From positions 496,001 through 560,000 of the forward strand of contig BRON01000005.1 in NCBI GenBank assembly GCA_024345305.1: 64,000 bases of DNA, read 5' to 3'. A program made the position numbers and the translations under genes. Shown here piece after piece: positions 10,701 through 22,637 of this stretch (the stretch's first letter is position 1; the number at the start of each line of letters is the position of its first letter). The DNA is from Mrakia gelida (lineage: Eukaryota; Basidiomycota; Tremellomycetes; Cystofilobasidiales; Mrakiaceae). The notes beneath the pieces are model-generated. The model was not told the origin of the DNA. It did not search any database and worked only from the letters and a program-made list of their open reading frames with translations.

Positions 10701-13700
10701 CGTGACCGATCTGACGACGATGGTTCTCGACGGCGAGAGCGAGGAGGATGCTCTTCCTCTCGATGGCGATGGCCTCCTGCTGTCCGAGGGTTGAGAGAGC
10801 TCCGATCTGCTGGTGCTGTCGACGAACTGCCTTCATCGCCGAAACGAGAGCTCGGAAGTCGTAGACCTCGCATCCTCGCTCGTCCGTCCTGAGGCACGTC
10901 CCAAAGTCCAACGTCGAGAAGTAGGCGAGCTTGATGTCTGGATCGGGGATGTCGTCTTGCCATTCGAAGTCGAGGGAGAGGAGGATGTCGAGGATCCGAA
11001 CGAGAGGTTGATCCGTCGTCTCGGCGTGTCGAACGTGAGCCTCGAAGTCCTCGAGCATGGTTGATGGGCTCGTGAAGAGGGTATCGACGAGCTTGGCGGC
11101 GTGGAGACCGGTAGGGTTGATGACGTGAAGCTCGAGAGCGACGGTGTCGAGGAGGGAGGATCGGTATCGAAGGAAAGAGGTGATTCCTCCAGCCGAGGTG
11201 GGAGTTTGTTGACCGTTCGCGTGGACGACGTGACCGAGAGATCCGTAGGAGATCGAGGGAGGAGACATCGGGAAGACCAGCAGCTGTCGGAAGCAGTAGT
11301 CCTCTCGAGTCCTGATGTACCTCGTCGTCGCCGACGCGGTGAGATCGTGGACGCAAAGCTGGTAGACCAACCTCGAGCACTTCTCGGCGAGTCCTGGGTT
11401 CCTGCTGAGGAGCGATGGGATGGCGAACTCCGACTGGTCGACTCCTCCTTCGGTTTCCCTGGGAGCTCCTTGGGCGAGAAGCTCGAAGACGATGTGCAAG
11501 CACGAGATTCGAGCACCCTGAGCCTGAGGATCCTCGATCGACATCTCCGACGCTGGACGGTTGAGGTCGAATCCGGTGAGGAAGTGAGCGACGTTGGGTC
11601 CTGGAGCTCCTTGGGTCGTGTTTTGGAGGAGGAGGTCGAGGATGGCGAACCGAATGGCTTGGGTGAGATCCTTCGAGGAGGAGCTCTCCGCGTCCGACGT
11701 AACGAGCGACTCGATGGGATCGTCTTGAGGCCAGGCGAGATCCTCCTCCTCGTCGGCTTCCAGACGACGAACGTATCCATCCAAGATCCTCAGCGACTCG
11801 TCCGACGAATCGATGATCCCGACGAGACGGTTCATGTGCGAGCTGTAGACGTTCTCGAATCGATCCACGGCGACGAAGAAGGGTGATTGACTGAGGAGAG
11901 TGATGGTTTTGATGGAGAGGAGGACAAGTTCCGGATCCTCGACGAAGTTGACGAGGAGAGCGATTTGGACGACGACGGGGTGGGCGTAGAGGAGGTGCTG
12001 GTCGAGAGGAGCGACGGAGGAGGGGTAGGAGGAGTTTCCGAGGGATATCTGAGACTCGGCGAGGGTGGGGAGGAGGACCTCGATGAAGAGACTCTGGATT
12101 TGGAGGATCCGGTAGACGATCCTGAGCGAACGAAGGACCGACTTGGCGAGGAGAGGAGTTTGGCCTCCATCCTCCGAGAGTCCATCGAATCCGACCGAAA
12201 GGACGTCGAAGAGACCCTTGAGCAGCGCCGGCTCGGTGAGGAACCTTCGAAGGATCTCGAATCCAGGGTGACGAGCGAGAGCGAGGAGGGACGACGACGC
12301 TGGCTGCTGACCCTTTCCGAGCGAGCTGATTCCGAGAGCGTCCTCGACGAGGAGAGGATTGAGGTCGTAGCTCGCGAGGCACTTCTCCACGAAGCAGAGC
12401 GACCTCTCCGTAAGCTTCCATCGCTCGGCTGGGTTCGAGTAGGCGAGTTGAGGAGCTTTGAGGAAGACGTCGTCGAGGACGTATCGAACGTACGGAGCGA
12501 TTCCTGGAGTCCTCGTTCCTGCTCCCAAGGCGTCGGGGATGGTCTGGGACTCAACCTCGAATCCGTCGAGGAGGGTAGCGGCCTTGGCTGGGGTGTGGAT
12601 GAGGGAGTTGAGGAGATGGACGAAGGCGGAGGTGGCTGGGAAGGTTCGAGCTGAGGTTTCCGCGTCCTCGAGTTCGGCCATGATTCCTCCTGACGCTCCT
12701 CGACGCGACCCCGCGATGCCGATTGACTGGTAGGGTCCGCTGGCTCCGATGGATTTGGTTGGAATGACCTCGAACTTCTCGAGAGAGACCCACATCTGCT
12801 TTGCGAGGTTGGCTCCGAGCGATCCTCCTTCGGCTCCACAGAACGCGGCGAGGGTGTCGAAGAGAGCGGCCTTGAGGTCGATGGGGATGACGCTGTTGAC
12901 GAGGGAGAGGAGGGTTTGGATGGCTTTGAAGGTTGGGTTGTTGTGGAGAGCTGCTCGAGCGACGGGGGAGGATTGGACGACGTTTTGAAGGAGACGGAGG
13001 AACGACTTGAGGAGAGCGATCTCGTCCTGGTTGATCCCGAGGTTGGAGTCTCGACGAGGTTGAGGGGGGAGTCCGGTCTGGATCGACGACTGGGCTGCTT
13101 CGTTGACTTTTGGAAGGAGGTTGGCGTAGAAGCTCAACGCCTCGAAGAGCCTGGGCCACGAGCAGTTGAAGTTCGACGACGATGGATCGGTACCGTTCGA
13201 CGAGAGGAAGTGGTAGGCGGCCATCGAGCTCTGAGGTCCGACGGAGAGCGAAGCGAGCATGTCGAAGAGAGCCTCCAGCATCCCTGGACTCTTGACGTCC
13301 GCCGCCGACGCGAGGAAAGCGGGTAACCTCGTCTCCTTCTGGACCCAGTACTTGACTCCGGCGTCGGGAGGACTGTCTCGGTAGATGGTGGCGATGAGGA
13401 CGAAGAGAGCTTCAACGTCGGCTCGAGGAGTGGTGGTGGGAGGAACCGAGGCTCCGAGGGATCGAGATGGGCGCGACGACGACTGGGAAGCGAGAATGAG
13501 GTCCTCCTCGCGATGTCGAAGCTTCTTGAAGACTCCGAACATGGTGGTGATGAAGTTGGAAACGAGGGAGTCGACCTGGGTGAGGATGTACCATCGGAAG
13601 TCGGGATCGACGAGGTCTTCCTTCCTCCCTGCCCTTGCTCCTGTCGAAGTCGAAGCTCCTGCTCCGGCGACGCTGCTGCCCAACTGATCCTGCGAAGAGA

Positions 13701-15502
13701 GGGATTCTTTGACGACGGTTTGGGATCCTGAGCGATTACGTCCGACGACCTTGGTGGTGAGGAACTGGAACGCGTCTCCTCGGATGGCTTTGAGAACCGT
13801 GTCCTCGAGACCTTCGCTGTCCGTACGGGCGACTCGGTAGGCGTCAGAGTCGGATTGGTTGGCGGTGAAGAGAAAGAGGGTCCACTGGAGGAGGATGACG
13901 GATCGAAGAGGCTCGTTCTTCCATTGATCGACGACCTGACAACGCGACGAGGGAACAGACGGTCAGCTCAGCTTCCAGGTTCTTCGTCTCGATCAAAGCG
14001 AGCCAGGTAGAAACGGCATAGGGAACTCAGAACTCACGATAGTGTAGGCCATGTTATGGAGGAACTGAGGATCCTTGGCGAATCGTTCTTGGATGATCTG
14101 GAGAGGGCAGCGGGTGGAGGAGGAGCGAAAGGTCAAGTCAGCGACGTCCGAACGTGTAGAGAGAGCAACAAAGAACGCTAAACTCACCACCTCGGAATCG
14201 GTGTTCGGGTTTCCAAGCTCGGTGAGGTCGAAAGCGGCGAGAGCAGTACTGAGAAGCAGCGGGAAAGAAAGGGAAAGAGGTTCGAAGGTCAGCTCAGCAG
14301 CTCAGCTCGTTCGACATCGCTCAGAATCATTCTCGGGCAACCTCCAGACTCAGATGGGGTGCAAATGAAGAACTCACACGACCATGTACCCGAGCAACAC
14401 ATCTTCCCCATCGGTCCCTTCTCCACCACCCTGCCTCGACAACCACTGAACAACACGCTGAACCTCCTTCCTCCTGAGCTTCCTCGAGTGGCTCATCAAG
14501 AACAGGACGTGTCCCAAGCTCTTCCTCTCCTCCTTCAACGACGAGATCCTCTCCTGAGTCATCTCCAACGAGAGCTTGGCTCCTCCGGCTGACGCTCCTG
14601 GTGGTGGTGGAGGAGGAGCGAACTGGGTGTTGGCCAAAGTTGAGGACGAGCTCGCTCCTCCGACTGCCAACGACTGAAGCAGCTTCCCTGCCGTGTCCTT
14701 CGTCGAGTCGAGGTCGAGGATAGCTCTCTCTGCTAGACGCCCTTCCCGACCTCCTCCCAAGCTGACCGCACTCTCGACCAAATCCTTCCCAAACATCTCT
14801 AGGACTTCGAGGGATCCTCCTCCTCCTCCTCCCTGGACGGCGGGGTCGAAGATGAGCTTGAGGCAGGCGAGCATGTCGAGTCGCTCCATGTGGAAGATGA
14901 TAACCGCTGTGTCCGATGCTGGCCTGTTGCCATGACGAGACTGGAGTGCGATTCCTGATCTGAGGAGGTGGACGGAGAGGAGTTCGGAGAGACCGAGCTG
15001 GGAGGAGAGGAAGAGCGTTTCCGCGATGAACTCTGGGTTGATTCGCACAGTTTTGGAACCAATCTTGACAGTTCCTGCGAGAGAGAAGCATACAGGGTCA
15101 GCTCAGGAGTACAACAGCAGCTTCGAACTCATCGAAAAGGGCGGTAGCGAGTAGGGAAGATGGCTCGAAGGGAAGGAAGGAATCTTGAGCTCTCCTCCTC
15201 CTTCCTTCCCTTCCTTTTCATCCATCTCGTTCGCCATCCTCCCTCACCACCATCCCTACGAACGCGACCTCAGGTACTCAAAGAACGCTACACTCACCCT
15301 TCTCCACGAGATCTCTCTCTTCCTTGTTGGGTGGCGGTACGTTCAAGAGGTTCAAGAACCATGGCCTCGCCTTGTCGAGTTCCGAGTAGACCTCCTTCAG
15401 ATGCTCCTGCGACACGTCCGACGTCGAAAACAGGCCAGAAAGAAGGGAACGGAGGTTGGAGAACCGATCGGGGAGGAAGGTGGAGAGGAAGGAAGTCGAC
15501 AT
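7788..15502 (-). CDS. NUP192: Nucleoporin Nup192/Nup205, inner-ring scaffold
   Basis: This multi-exon gene starts at ATG 15502 (MSTSFLSTFLPDRFSNLR) and ends at TGA 7788-7790 (...RLRELDQAFAGEER). First exons are 15502-15298 and 15074-14378, then short exons; a very large exon runs from about 13940 to 9921; short exons (DLDSFLPPVIERYHQILLPT, ALSFIDAHRETVLLILKDAS, GLPSGFGAYHLALLGMAGRF and others) complete the C-terminus. The product is roughly 2,100 residues, the size expected of the Nup188/Nup192 family, and is alpha-helical throughout without catalytic motifs. Known: Nup192 builds the inner ring of the nuclear pore with Nup93/Nic96 and Nup53-type partners and is usually essential. The promoter and first 29 codons lie in the right inverted-repeat arm; everything downstream lies in the unique spacer. 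The long antisense frames over the big exon are shadows. Confidence 0.9.
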
Positions 15503-18217
15503 GGTGGAAGGGAAAGGGGGGAGGTCAAGCCTCGATGGTGGTGGAGAGAGAGGAGGGGAGGGGCAAAGAGGTCGAAATTGTAATCAAGGCCCGTTTTCGT
15601 TAGGAAAGTCGCGTCCATCTTCGATTTTTTTTTCGCGTTGCTGTCGAGAAGAAGAGGAGCTAAGGTGCAGACAGATGAGGCGAGAAATCGCGAACGAACA
15701 AAAAAGGACGCGTTCAACGTTCGAGGGAGTAAGACAAGCTGCAACCTCGTGGAGGGGGTCGTCCCCTCTTTGCCCTCGTTCCCTTCCGACGTTCATTAGC
15801 CGCTGTCCATCTGGTCTCGCCATCAGATCTCTACATATTATCTGTGCGGAACTTGGGCTCTTCACTCTCGGGGGAAGGCTTCGAGCTCGTCCAGCGGCAG
15901 AGGAACGACGCGTTGAGCACTCGTCCATCTCCCTCCTCCGCCCCTCCTCCTCTCTTCTTTTCCGAGCGGCTCTCGTCGGAAACACTCAGCTCGCGATTCT
16001 TCACTGTCAACGAAGAACTTCCGATGCTCGCTCGAGACGAACGAAGGAGCCTCTCCCACAGACGAAAGCTCGCCTGCTTCTCGTACATCGCTCGTTCTCG
16101 TCACGTCTCCTCTTGTTCGCGTTCTTGTTGTTCCTACCTCGTAGAAGTCGTTAGAGAAGCAAATCCACTAGAGGAGTCGCTGGGCAATCGCGGATGTCAG
16201 CTCGAAGCAATCTCATCGATAACCTCGCTCGCGTTGATCGACAACTGACGTTCGGTCCTCCTCGAGGGTCGAAAACGACGACTCATAAGGGCCAGTCAGT
16301 TCTCACCCTTCTCAGATTTGGTAGGGGAATCCAAAAGTAGACCTTTCTTTCTGAGGAAGGGAGAACCTCAGTGAAAGAGTCGATGTCTGGAAAGAGGGCG
16401 AAGACTTCGACGCGTCCATCTCAACTCGGCAGTCTTCTCCTCACTCAATTCCTCTGCCTCCGAAGCACTTTCAGTCAGAGCAGATTATCCAATGTCACGA
16501 GGGTGTAGATCATCTGCTGAAGGAGGAGAGGGCAGCCCGTTCACAGCGCCGATGAGTGGCGACGCGTCTTTGCTGTTGTCCACCGCTCTCTTTTTGCCTC
16601 CTCCTCGGTCTCATCATCCCTCAGAGGCCTCTTTAAGCCGCGATTTAGCTTTCTTTAGTGTACCGAAGATATCTCGGCTTCGAAATCTTCGCTCTCCTCA
16701 CTTTGAAGCCAGATCAGCCCGCACAAGGATGGTCGAGAGGAGACGCGTTCGATCTCCTCTCCCTTTGCGACCGCCGTTCGACCTCTCAGTACTCCCAAAC
16801 ACATACCAAGCACATTTACACACGGTGACGATCTTCCACCGAGAATATCAGACCTCTCAGACAAACCCAAAGTGAGCTCGGGAGGAAAGACGCGTCCAGG
16901 TCAGCCGCGTCGACTCGCCTTTCTCTCCTTCATTCAAGCCTCGCCGGCCTCACCACCCCCACCAAACCGACCGCAAAGATCGAGCAAACATTAAATGTCA
17001 AAAGGAGAGACCTAAAAGTGACCGGGGAAGCGTGAACGAGCGAGCAAACCCCCCAAAACAACGTCAAGCGCACAAGGATGCTCGAAAAAAAGAATAACTT
17101 GGCCCGAAAGCCATCCGTCTCTGAGAAAGCGTGTCATCCTTGTGCAGGGGCAATGCTAATCTTCTCTGTATTGTTCCAATTTTATGTGTGACCAGGGCGA
17201 ACCCCGGTCTGAAAGGCATTCGGAAAGCGAGTCGACGCGTCCAGCAACGCTCACGCTCGCCCGCGACTTGCTCTCTCTCTGGCTGACCGCGTTGAATGAG
17301 ATCTCGTCTTGTAGCAGAAGGTTGTCTTGTGGGTCTAGCAGCTCTGTGGCTCGGGTTACGTGCGCTGAAAGGAGGAACGCGACGGAGAACGCGACGAAGC
17401 GAAAGGCGGACTCGCAGGGCAGATGGAGCGGAGAAGGAGGAAAAGAAGATGAGGAACAGGAAACGAAAGCTGACGTCGGGTACAGACTTTCCTAGATCCG
17501 CCCTGGGGTTTTGGTCAAGCAGCTCGCGCTGCTGAGCGTGAACGAGCGCGCTCTTGTCCTTGCTCCTCCCTCTCATCATCTTCTCTTCTTCTCTCTACAA
17601 CTCAAATCTGCCCGCTCATCTCAGCTCCAACGCGTCATCGTCGTCTTGCCTCTATTCCTTCGAAGAAAGTTGTCTCGTCTCTCGCTCTCGCGAGTCTCGA
17701 GTCCTCGCTCTTCCTCGCCCTCGCTTTGTTTTGATGGTCTGACCCCCCCTTGTGCAGAAATGCGAGCGAGACGAGGGCAACGACGCGTGTGGAAAATTTC
17801 CCTTTCTCGCCTCTCCTGCAACTCCTCCCCTCCTTTGGCTCAAAAAACGCGAGTTCAAATGTCCAGGACGTGAAAAAAGTCAGCCTCACCGGATGCGAAG
17901 GTTTGCGTGAGCTCCGAACCGATTCATCGCGTCACCAGCTCTTCCTCTCCTCACCTCCCCTAGCCCGTCCTCGGTTTCTCTCTCCCACACGACCAGCGAC
18001 CGCACACTTCCAGTCGAAGTGTTGTGATTCCTTGCCGAAAACGCTTCATCGCTACTCCATCATACGCCCCGGCTGCAACGAACGATCTCCCTCTCTCTCC
18101 CACGACGCGTCTTCCCTCTTCTTCCCACCATTCTCTCTCGCACTGCTCTCATCTCCAGCTCGGCCCTTTCTACTCACACCGTATGCCCTTCCGGAGACTC
18201 GCGTTCTCCCTCTCCCA
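15417..18217 (-). repeat. Right arm of the large inverted repeat
   Basis: Reverse-complement partner of 4871-7670, 2,801 bases long. It carries the functional 5' end of NUP192 (codons 1-29 and upstream region) at its inner edge and the second U6 gene. Because the arm ends inside NUP192 exon 1, which continues without a break on the spacer side, this arm is the simpler candidate for the original copy. However, the present orientation cannot by itself tell which arm is ancestral. The outer end fades into non-matching pyrimidine-rich sequence after 18217. Confidence 0.95.
17085..17208 (-). ncRNA. U6: U6 spliceosomal snRNA, right-arm copy
   Basis: Exact reverse complement of the left-arm U6, with the same UUCG-capped 5' hairpin, ACAGAGA box, AGC triad and terminal T run. 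It is transcribed toward NUP192 and in the same direction as it, with about 1.6 kb between. I saw no base difference between the two U6 copies or in their close flanks, so both are probably expressed unless the locus is misassembled. Confidence 0.92.
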
Positions 18218-19026
18218 TCACCCCACTTCCTCTTCCCCTTTCCAACTTCCCCTTCCCAGCCTTCTAAGTCGGTGACATCGTTTCCTTATCCCGCACTGCC
18301 TCCGCGCATGAACTCGCCCGGGTCGAGAGGGAGGAGGACGTCGCGAAGACGGAGGGGTTGGAGGAGGGGAGGAGGGAGTGTGCGAGGTTCTAGCTTTGTT
18401 TTCGGTTTTGTTCTCAACTTCTCGGTCTCTTCTTTCGTTTGTTGTCTTGCTGTCTAGAGTTTCAGGTCGTCTCTCTCTCACTCTCGTCTGTTCTCTCGTT
18501 CCCGTGCTCGTCCGTCGTTGCCCCGTTCCATCCCTCCATCGTCTCGTCTCGTTCATGTTGCTCTGCGTCTCGTCTCCTTTCGTTCTTTCTTTCTCTTCCA
18601 GACTTCCTCGCGTCTTTATCTATCCCTTGTTCTTTTCCAGTCTCTCTCTCCTGTTCCCTGTTCTTTTCAAGCTCGTCGTCCCGTCTCACTCTCCCGTCTC
18701 GTTTCTTTCCGTTTCCTCGTTCTTCCTGTTTTTCTTCGATTTCCCGTCTCTCACTCCACGCTCGGCTCTTCACGACTTACGACTTATCTCTCTCTCTCTT
18801 CAGCCATTCCAGAAAGCAGCAAGTCCCTCGAGGGAAGCAAGAGCAGCGAAAGTTCATGATTCTATCGACGCGTCGAAAATCGAGGCCTCCTCTGACGACG
18901 CTGGCGACGGTCCGACGGCGAGTCCCTGGGAGGCACGAGAGAAAAAGGTAAGAAGTGTCAGTATGAGATTGTGCGAAGAGAGGCGAAGAGCCGAGGAAAG
19001 ACTCCCCGAGCGACAGCAGCACCTCC
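18218..19026. other. pyrimidine-rich spacer with an exon-like stretch
   Basis: No complete gene is recognised. 18380-18790 on the plus strand is long CT-rich sequence. At about 18804-18948 there is an open stretch bounded by splice-like signals on the plus strand (CTCTTCAG before, GTAAGAAG after). On the minus strand a good acceptor (ACTGAC branch site, then CCTCCCAG near 18933) is followed by an open frame (GLAVGPSPASSEEASIFDAS) with a stop near 18856. The minus reading could be a 3' UTR exon or alternative C-terminus of the neighbouring F-box gene; I could not find a convincing donor to join it. Confidence 0.35.
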
Positions 19027-20698
19027 TCAAGTCGACGACTCCTCGACCGACGCGACCGACTTGATCCCTCTCCAAAGCAGCTGATCTTGCTCGCTGAGTC
19101 GCTCGAAACGACGTCTTCCGTGGTTACTCTTGAGGGTCTGGATGAAGGGAGACGATCGAAAGTCAGTGAGAGTGAAGACTCGATGAGGCGAGGTCGAGAC
19201 GAGGAGGTCGAGGCGAAACTCACAGCAGCTTGAACGAAGACGAGACCATCGTCGGCGCTGGTTTCCTTGCAGAAGAGCCATCGAAGAGGGCCGCTGTCCT
19301 TCTTCTGGAGTTGATCGAGGAAGGCTGGACGATCCTCGGGTGTGAATCCCTCGAGGTGAACGTATCTCAGGACGAGATGCTGGAAGATTGTCTTGAAGGC
19401 GGAAACCGGGTCGGGATCCTCGGTGACGATGGAAGGGTACGATGGTTCTGGGTTGACGTATCGTTGGATCGCGAGGTCGACAGGAAGAGTGAGGCCTGGA
19501 AAGTTGATCATGGAGGAGAGATGTGAGAGGCGAGAGGGATTTGTCGAAAGGATGGTGAGGAGGGGAGTCTGGCGTCCGTGTTGGAGGAGTTGCCTGTAGA
19601 CTGCTCGTCGGCTGTCCACGAGACCGACCTCGGCGTAGTTGAAGATTCGAGCCATCCTCTCGTCCTCGAAGCTCCTCCCAAAACTGGCTTCAGCCCACTG
19701 CTCTAGTCCGATCCCAGCGTCGGCGCGCTGATGTTCGAGACGAAGACTGTCCTCTGCTCTCCTCTCCATTCGATCCCGCTCAGCTACTTCGAGGCCCAGC
19801 GACGTCGAAGGGGGTTCCAAGTCCGTCTCCACATCGAGAAAGCAGAGGGTTTGGATGTGGCTCTCAGAGGGAGGGAGAGGAGAGGCAGGCTGAAGCTTCC
19901 CGCGGCGAGGAAAGATCGTCTTGGGCTGGACGTTGGGTCCGATGCAGATCTCCCTCACTCGCTTCCATCGCTCGAGTCCCTCCTCTTCTGCCACGAAGAC
20001 TCCGATTCGAGGCTGGAAGAAGGTGATGTAGTCCGAGGGTCGACCGATGGTGATGGAGTGGAAGAAGAAGGGGAGGCAGAGCTCGCGGAACGCTTTGGAG
20101 ACGAGGAGGAGGTGGGTCGTGTTTCGAAGAGGGTAGGGATCCGAGGAAGGGGTGAGAGGTGCTCGTCGGAGGAAGGTGTAGGCTAGAATTCTTTCGAGAA
20201 CCTCGACGGGGACTACACGTGAGGGAAGGAGGACGAGGACGAGAAACGGGAGGGGAAGGATGATCAGTGTCGAAGTTGGAGCTCGCTCCGTCTGCTTCCT
20301 AGCAGGTAGAACGAGAAGACATCAAAGAAGCAGGACTCACCTCGTAGTCTTGCGTTTCTCGTCTTGCTGGTGCTTGAATCGTCTTCGGAGGTCGGCGAAG
20401 AGACGGTGGGAGGAGTGGAGATGGAGAAGGAGAAGAGGAAGGAGGAGAGCTCGTCCATGGACCTTCCGGACGAAGTGGGACCTCCCGACGTTGAAGACTT
20501 GGTAGGCGACATGCGAGGAGACTTGGATAAGGACATGTTGACGAGAAAGAGAGTTCGAAGCGTTTGGGTGACAAGGGAAGGCAGCGGTTGGAGGAGGAAA
20601 GGAGAGGGAAGGGAGGTCGGTCGAATGAGCTCGTCGACCTCCCGCTTTCGGTCCTTTCTCGACATCTCAGCGATCGTTTTCGTCAGGTCTGAAGGCAT
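19027..20698 (-). CDS. F-box domain protein
   Basis: Three exons (20698-20341, 20212-19224, 19137-19027) join in phase to 485 residues. The N-terminal 110 residues are Ser/Thr-rich. At about residues 119-185 lies an F-box: VPVEVLERILAYTFLRR, a short insert, LLLVSKAFRELCLPFFFHSI, then TIGRPSDYITFF. The rest is mostly helical with no recognised repeat (no LRR, WD40 or Kelch). Known: the F-box binds Skp1 and the remainder selects the ubiquitination target in an SCF ligase; the substrate here is unknown. The start is the first ATG of the open exon. Large families of such F-box proteins with loosely conserved C-termini are typical of basidiomycetes, and the gene at the left edge of the window belongs to the same broad class. 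Confidence 0.75.
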
Positions 20699-20870
20699 CC
20701 TACTCCTCTCAAAAGCAGCAGAGTTTTCTGCCTTTGCGGAAATTTGACCTCAGAAAAGAAAAGCGTCGCGTCGCGACCGCTGGGTTGTTCGCGCCGCTCG
20801 CTCGCCTACCCTTCTTTCTTTCCGATGCATCTATCCCTCGAAGGTACATCGCGCTTACTAGAGAAAGGCA

Positions 20871-22637
20871 TTAGATAACTCGGTTGGCTGCTCCCTTTCC
20901 GTCTAGGAAGTCGGCCTTGGTAGAAACGAGGCGAAGGAGAGCGTGTCAGATCGCGTCGCGGAAGACGGTATTGAACGAAGGAGAGAAAGCGTGATTGCTC
21001 ACCAGTTGATCAACAGCCTGAGTGCAAGTCTGAAGCTGAACCTCGAATGTAGCGGCGCCAGAGCTGTCGCAAGAGAAGGCGCGAAAGCGAAGAGCGTCAG
21101 ACCGACGCGTCGAGAACGAGGCGACGAGCGAGAAGAGGACTCTTTGCGACTCACTGAGGCATCGAGATACAGTTGGCTGGATCGAGTAGAGAGGGATGAG
21201 GTCGGCGTCAGTCCAAAGGCTTCAAGAGTCGATCAAGCGAGAGGAAGCAGCACTCACGAAGAGAGAAAAGTCCACCGTACTTCTCGAACGTCGGAGGCTC
21301 GACCTCCCAAACGTCGCAGCCCACTCCTCCAATCACCCCGTTCCTCAGCGCTTCTTCCAAAGCCACCTCGTCGATGATTCCTCCTCGAGCAGTGTTGATG
21401 ACGATCGAGCTGGGCTTCATCGTCGCGAGCTCCTTCGCTCCGATGAGATGACGCGTCGAGGAGTTGAGCGGACAGTGGACGGAGAGGATGTCGACGACGG
21501 AGAGGAGGTCGGAGAGAGAAGATTGTCGGGTATGAGGGAACACTTGAGGGAAGCTGTAGAGTAGAGAGAAATGGAGGAAAGGGGAGCAGGTCAGCGAGAA
21601 CGCGAGGAAGACGAAACGAAGCGAACGAACTTGGTGTCCTTCTCCGTCCATTTCGAGGGCGAGGAGGTCGGCGAAAAGATGTGAATCTCGCATTGGAAGG
21701 TATCCTGCATCATTACGAAAGATACCCAGGTCAGCGACGGCGTGAAAAGCGAAGACGAGAGGCGAAGGCAGGCTCACCCAAAAGAGTTCGGCGGTTCGCC
21801 TTGCGATGGCTCCCATTCCGATGATCCCAATTTTCTTCCCGCGAAGCTGGAGCAAAAGGAAGAAGTCAGTGAACGGCTTCCGAGTAGAGGGTTCGCAGAA
21901 GGAGGCTCACCGAATGGGACATGTTGGGACCCATGGGAGTGACCAGTTCGCGAGCTCGAAGACGACGATCTTGTTCTGCCACTCGTCTCAAAAGGACCAG
22001 AGCGAAGGTCAAGACCAGCTCAGCGACGGCCTCGGAGTTCTTGCCTGCGAGATTCGAAGGAAAAGAGAAGGAAGCGTCAGCACGAAGGGGAAGGGCTGAA
22101 GGGTAAGCGAAGGAAGGGAGAGGGAAAGCGTCGAGCTCAACGAACGAACCCGGCACGTTCATGACAGCGATCTGAAGCTCAGCAGCAGCCTCTGGGTCGA
22201 TGGAATCGTATCCGACTCCATTCCTAGCGATAGCCCTTAGCCGAGGAGCAGCTTGAAGGCGCTCTCGAGTGAGAGCGAACGGGCGCAGGACTGGCGAAAC
22301 GAAGGAGAGGGAGGGAGGGAATCAGCTCCGGCTCAAACTCTTTGCCCTTCCCTCCTCTTTCAACGCACCTATTCCATCGCAGAGACTGAGAGCTTCAGCC
22401 TCAGGAATCTCATCACGCAAGATAACCCTTCCGAAGAGAGCTTGAGCGTGGGCTGTGGCCTGGAAGAGGAAGAGGGAGGCAGAGGTCAAGGGACGAAGCA
22501 AACGAGGGAAGGAAGGAGCAGGGCGAGCTCACCCCTTCATCCCACGTCGATGGGATCCAGACGGTTGCGTCCTTGGCTTTGGGTCCGTTCTCGTGTCTGG
22601 AGGCTAATTCGGAGGGAGGAGTGGGTAGGAAAGACAT
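20871..22637 (-). CDS. D-isomer-specific 2-hydroxyacid dehydrogenase
   Basis: Ten or so exons give about 390 residues. The substrate-binding domain opens with KDATVWIPSTWDEG and includes ARNGVGYDSID. The Rossmann part has LRGKKIGIIGMGAIARRTAE (GxGxxA-type NAD-binding loop). The catalytic set is visible: Arg in INTARGGIID, Glu in WEVEPP and His in PHSGAAT. The C-terminus is ADFLDGKGAANRVI, ending at TAA 20871-20873. Known: this family (phosphoglycerate dehydrogenase, glyoxylate/hydroxypyruvate reductase, formate dehydrogenase relatives) oxidises D-2-hydroxyacids with NAD(P). The length, without a C-terminal ACT domain, favours a phosphoglycerate dehydrogenase-like or glyoxylate reductase-type enzyme over a classical Ser3p. 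The substrate cannot be fixed from sequence. One exon is only 22 nt long (coding PNCISMP, just before the catalytic His). Confidence 0.88.

Noticed and set aside
10460..12421. 653-codon frame overlapping NUP192
   Set aside because: It is a shifted frame of the big NUP192 exon. Codon bias and the recognisable Nup192 protein lie in the other frame; the Arg/Ser-rich product is an artefact.
4871..18217. Inverted repeat as a DNA transposon with long terminal repeats
   Set aside because: The spacer is a host housekeeping gene, no transposase is present, no target-site duplication is visible, and the arms contain U6 and a host promoter.
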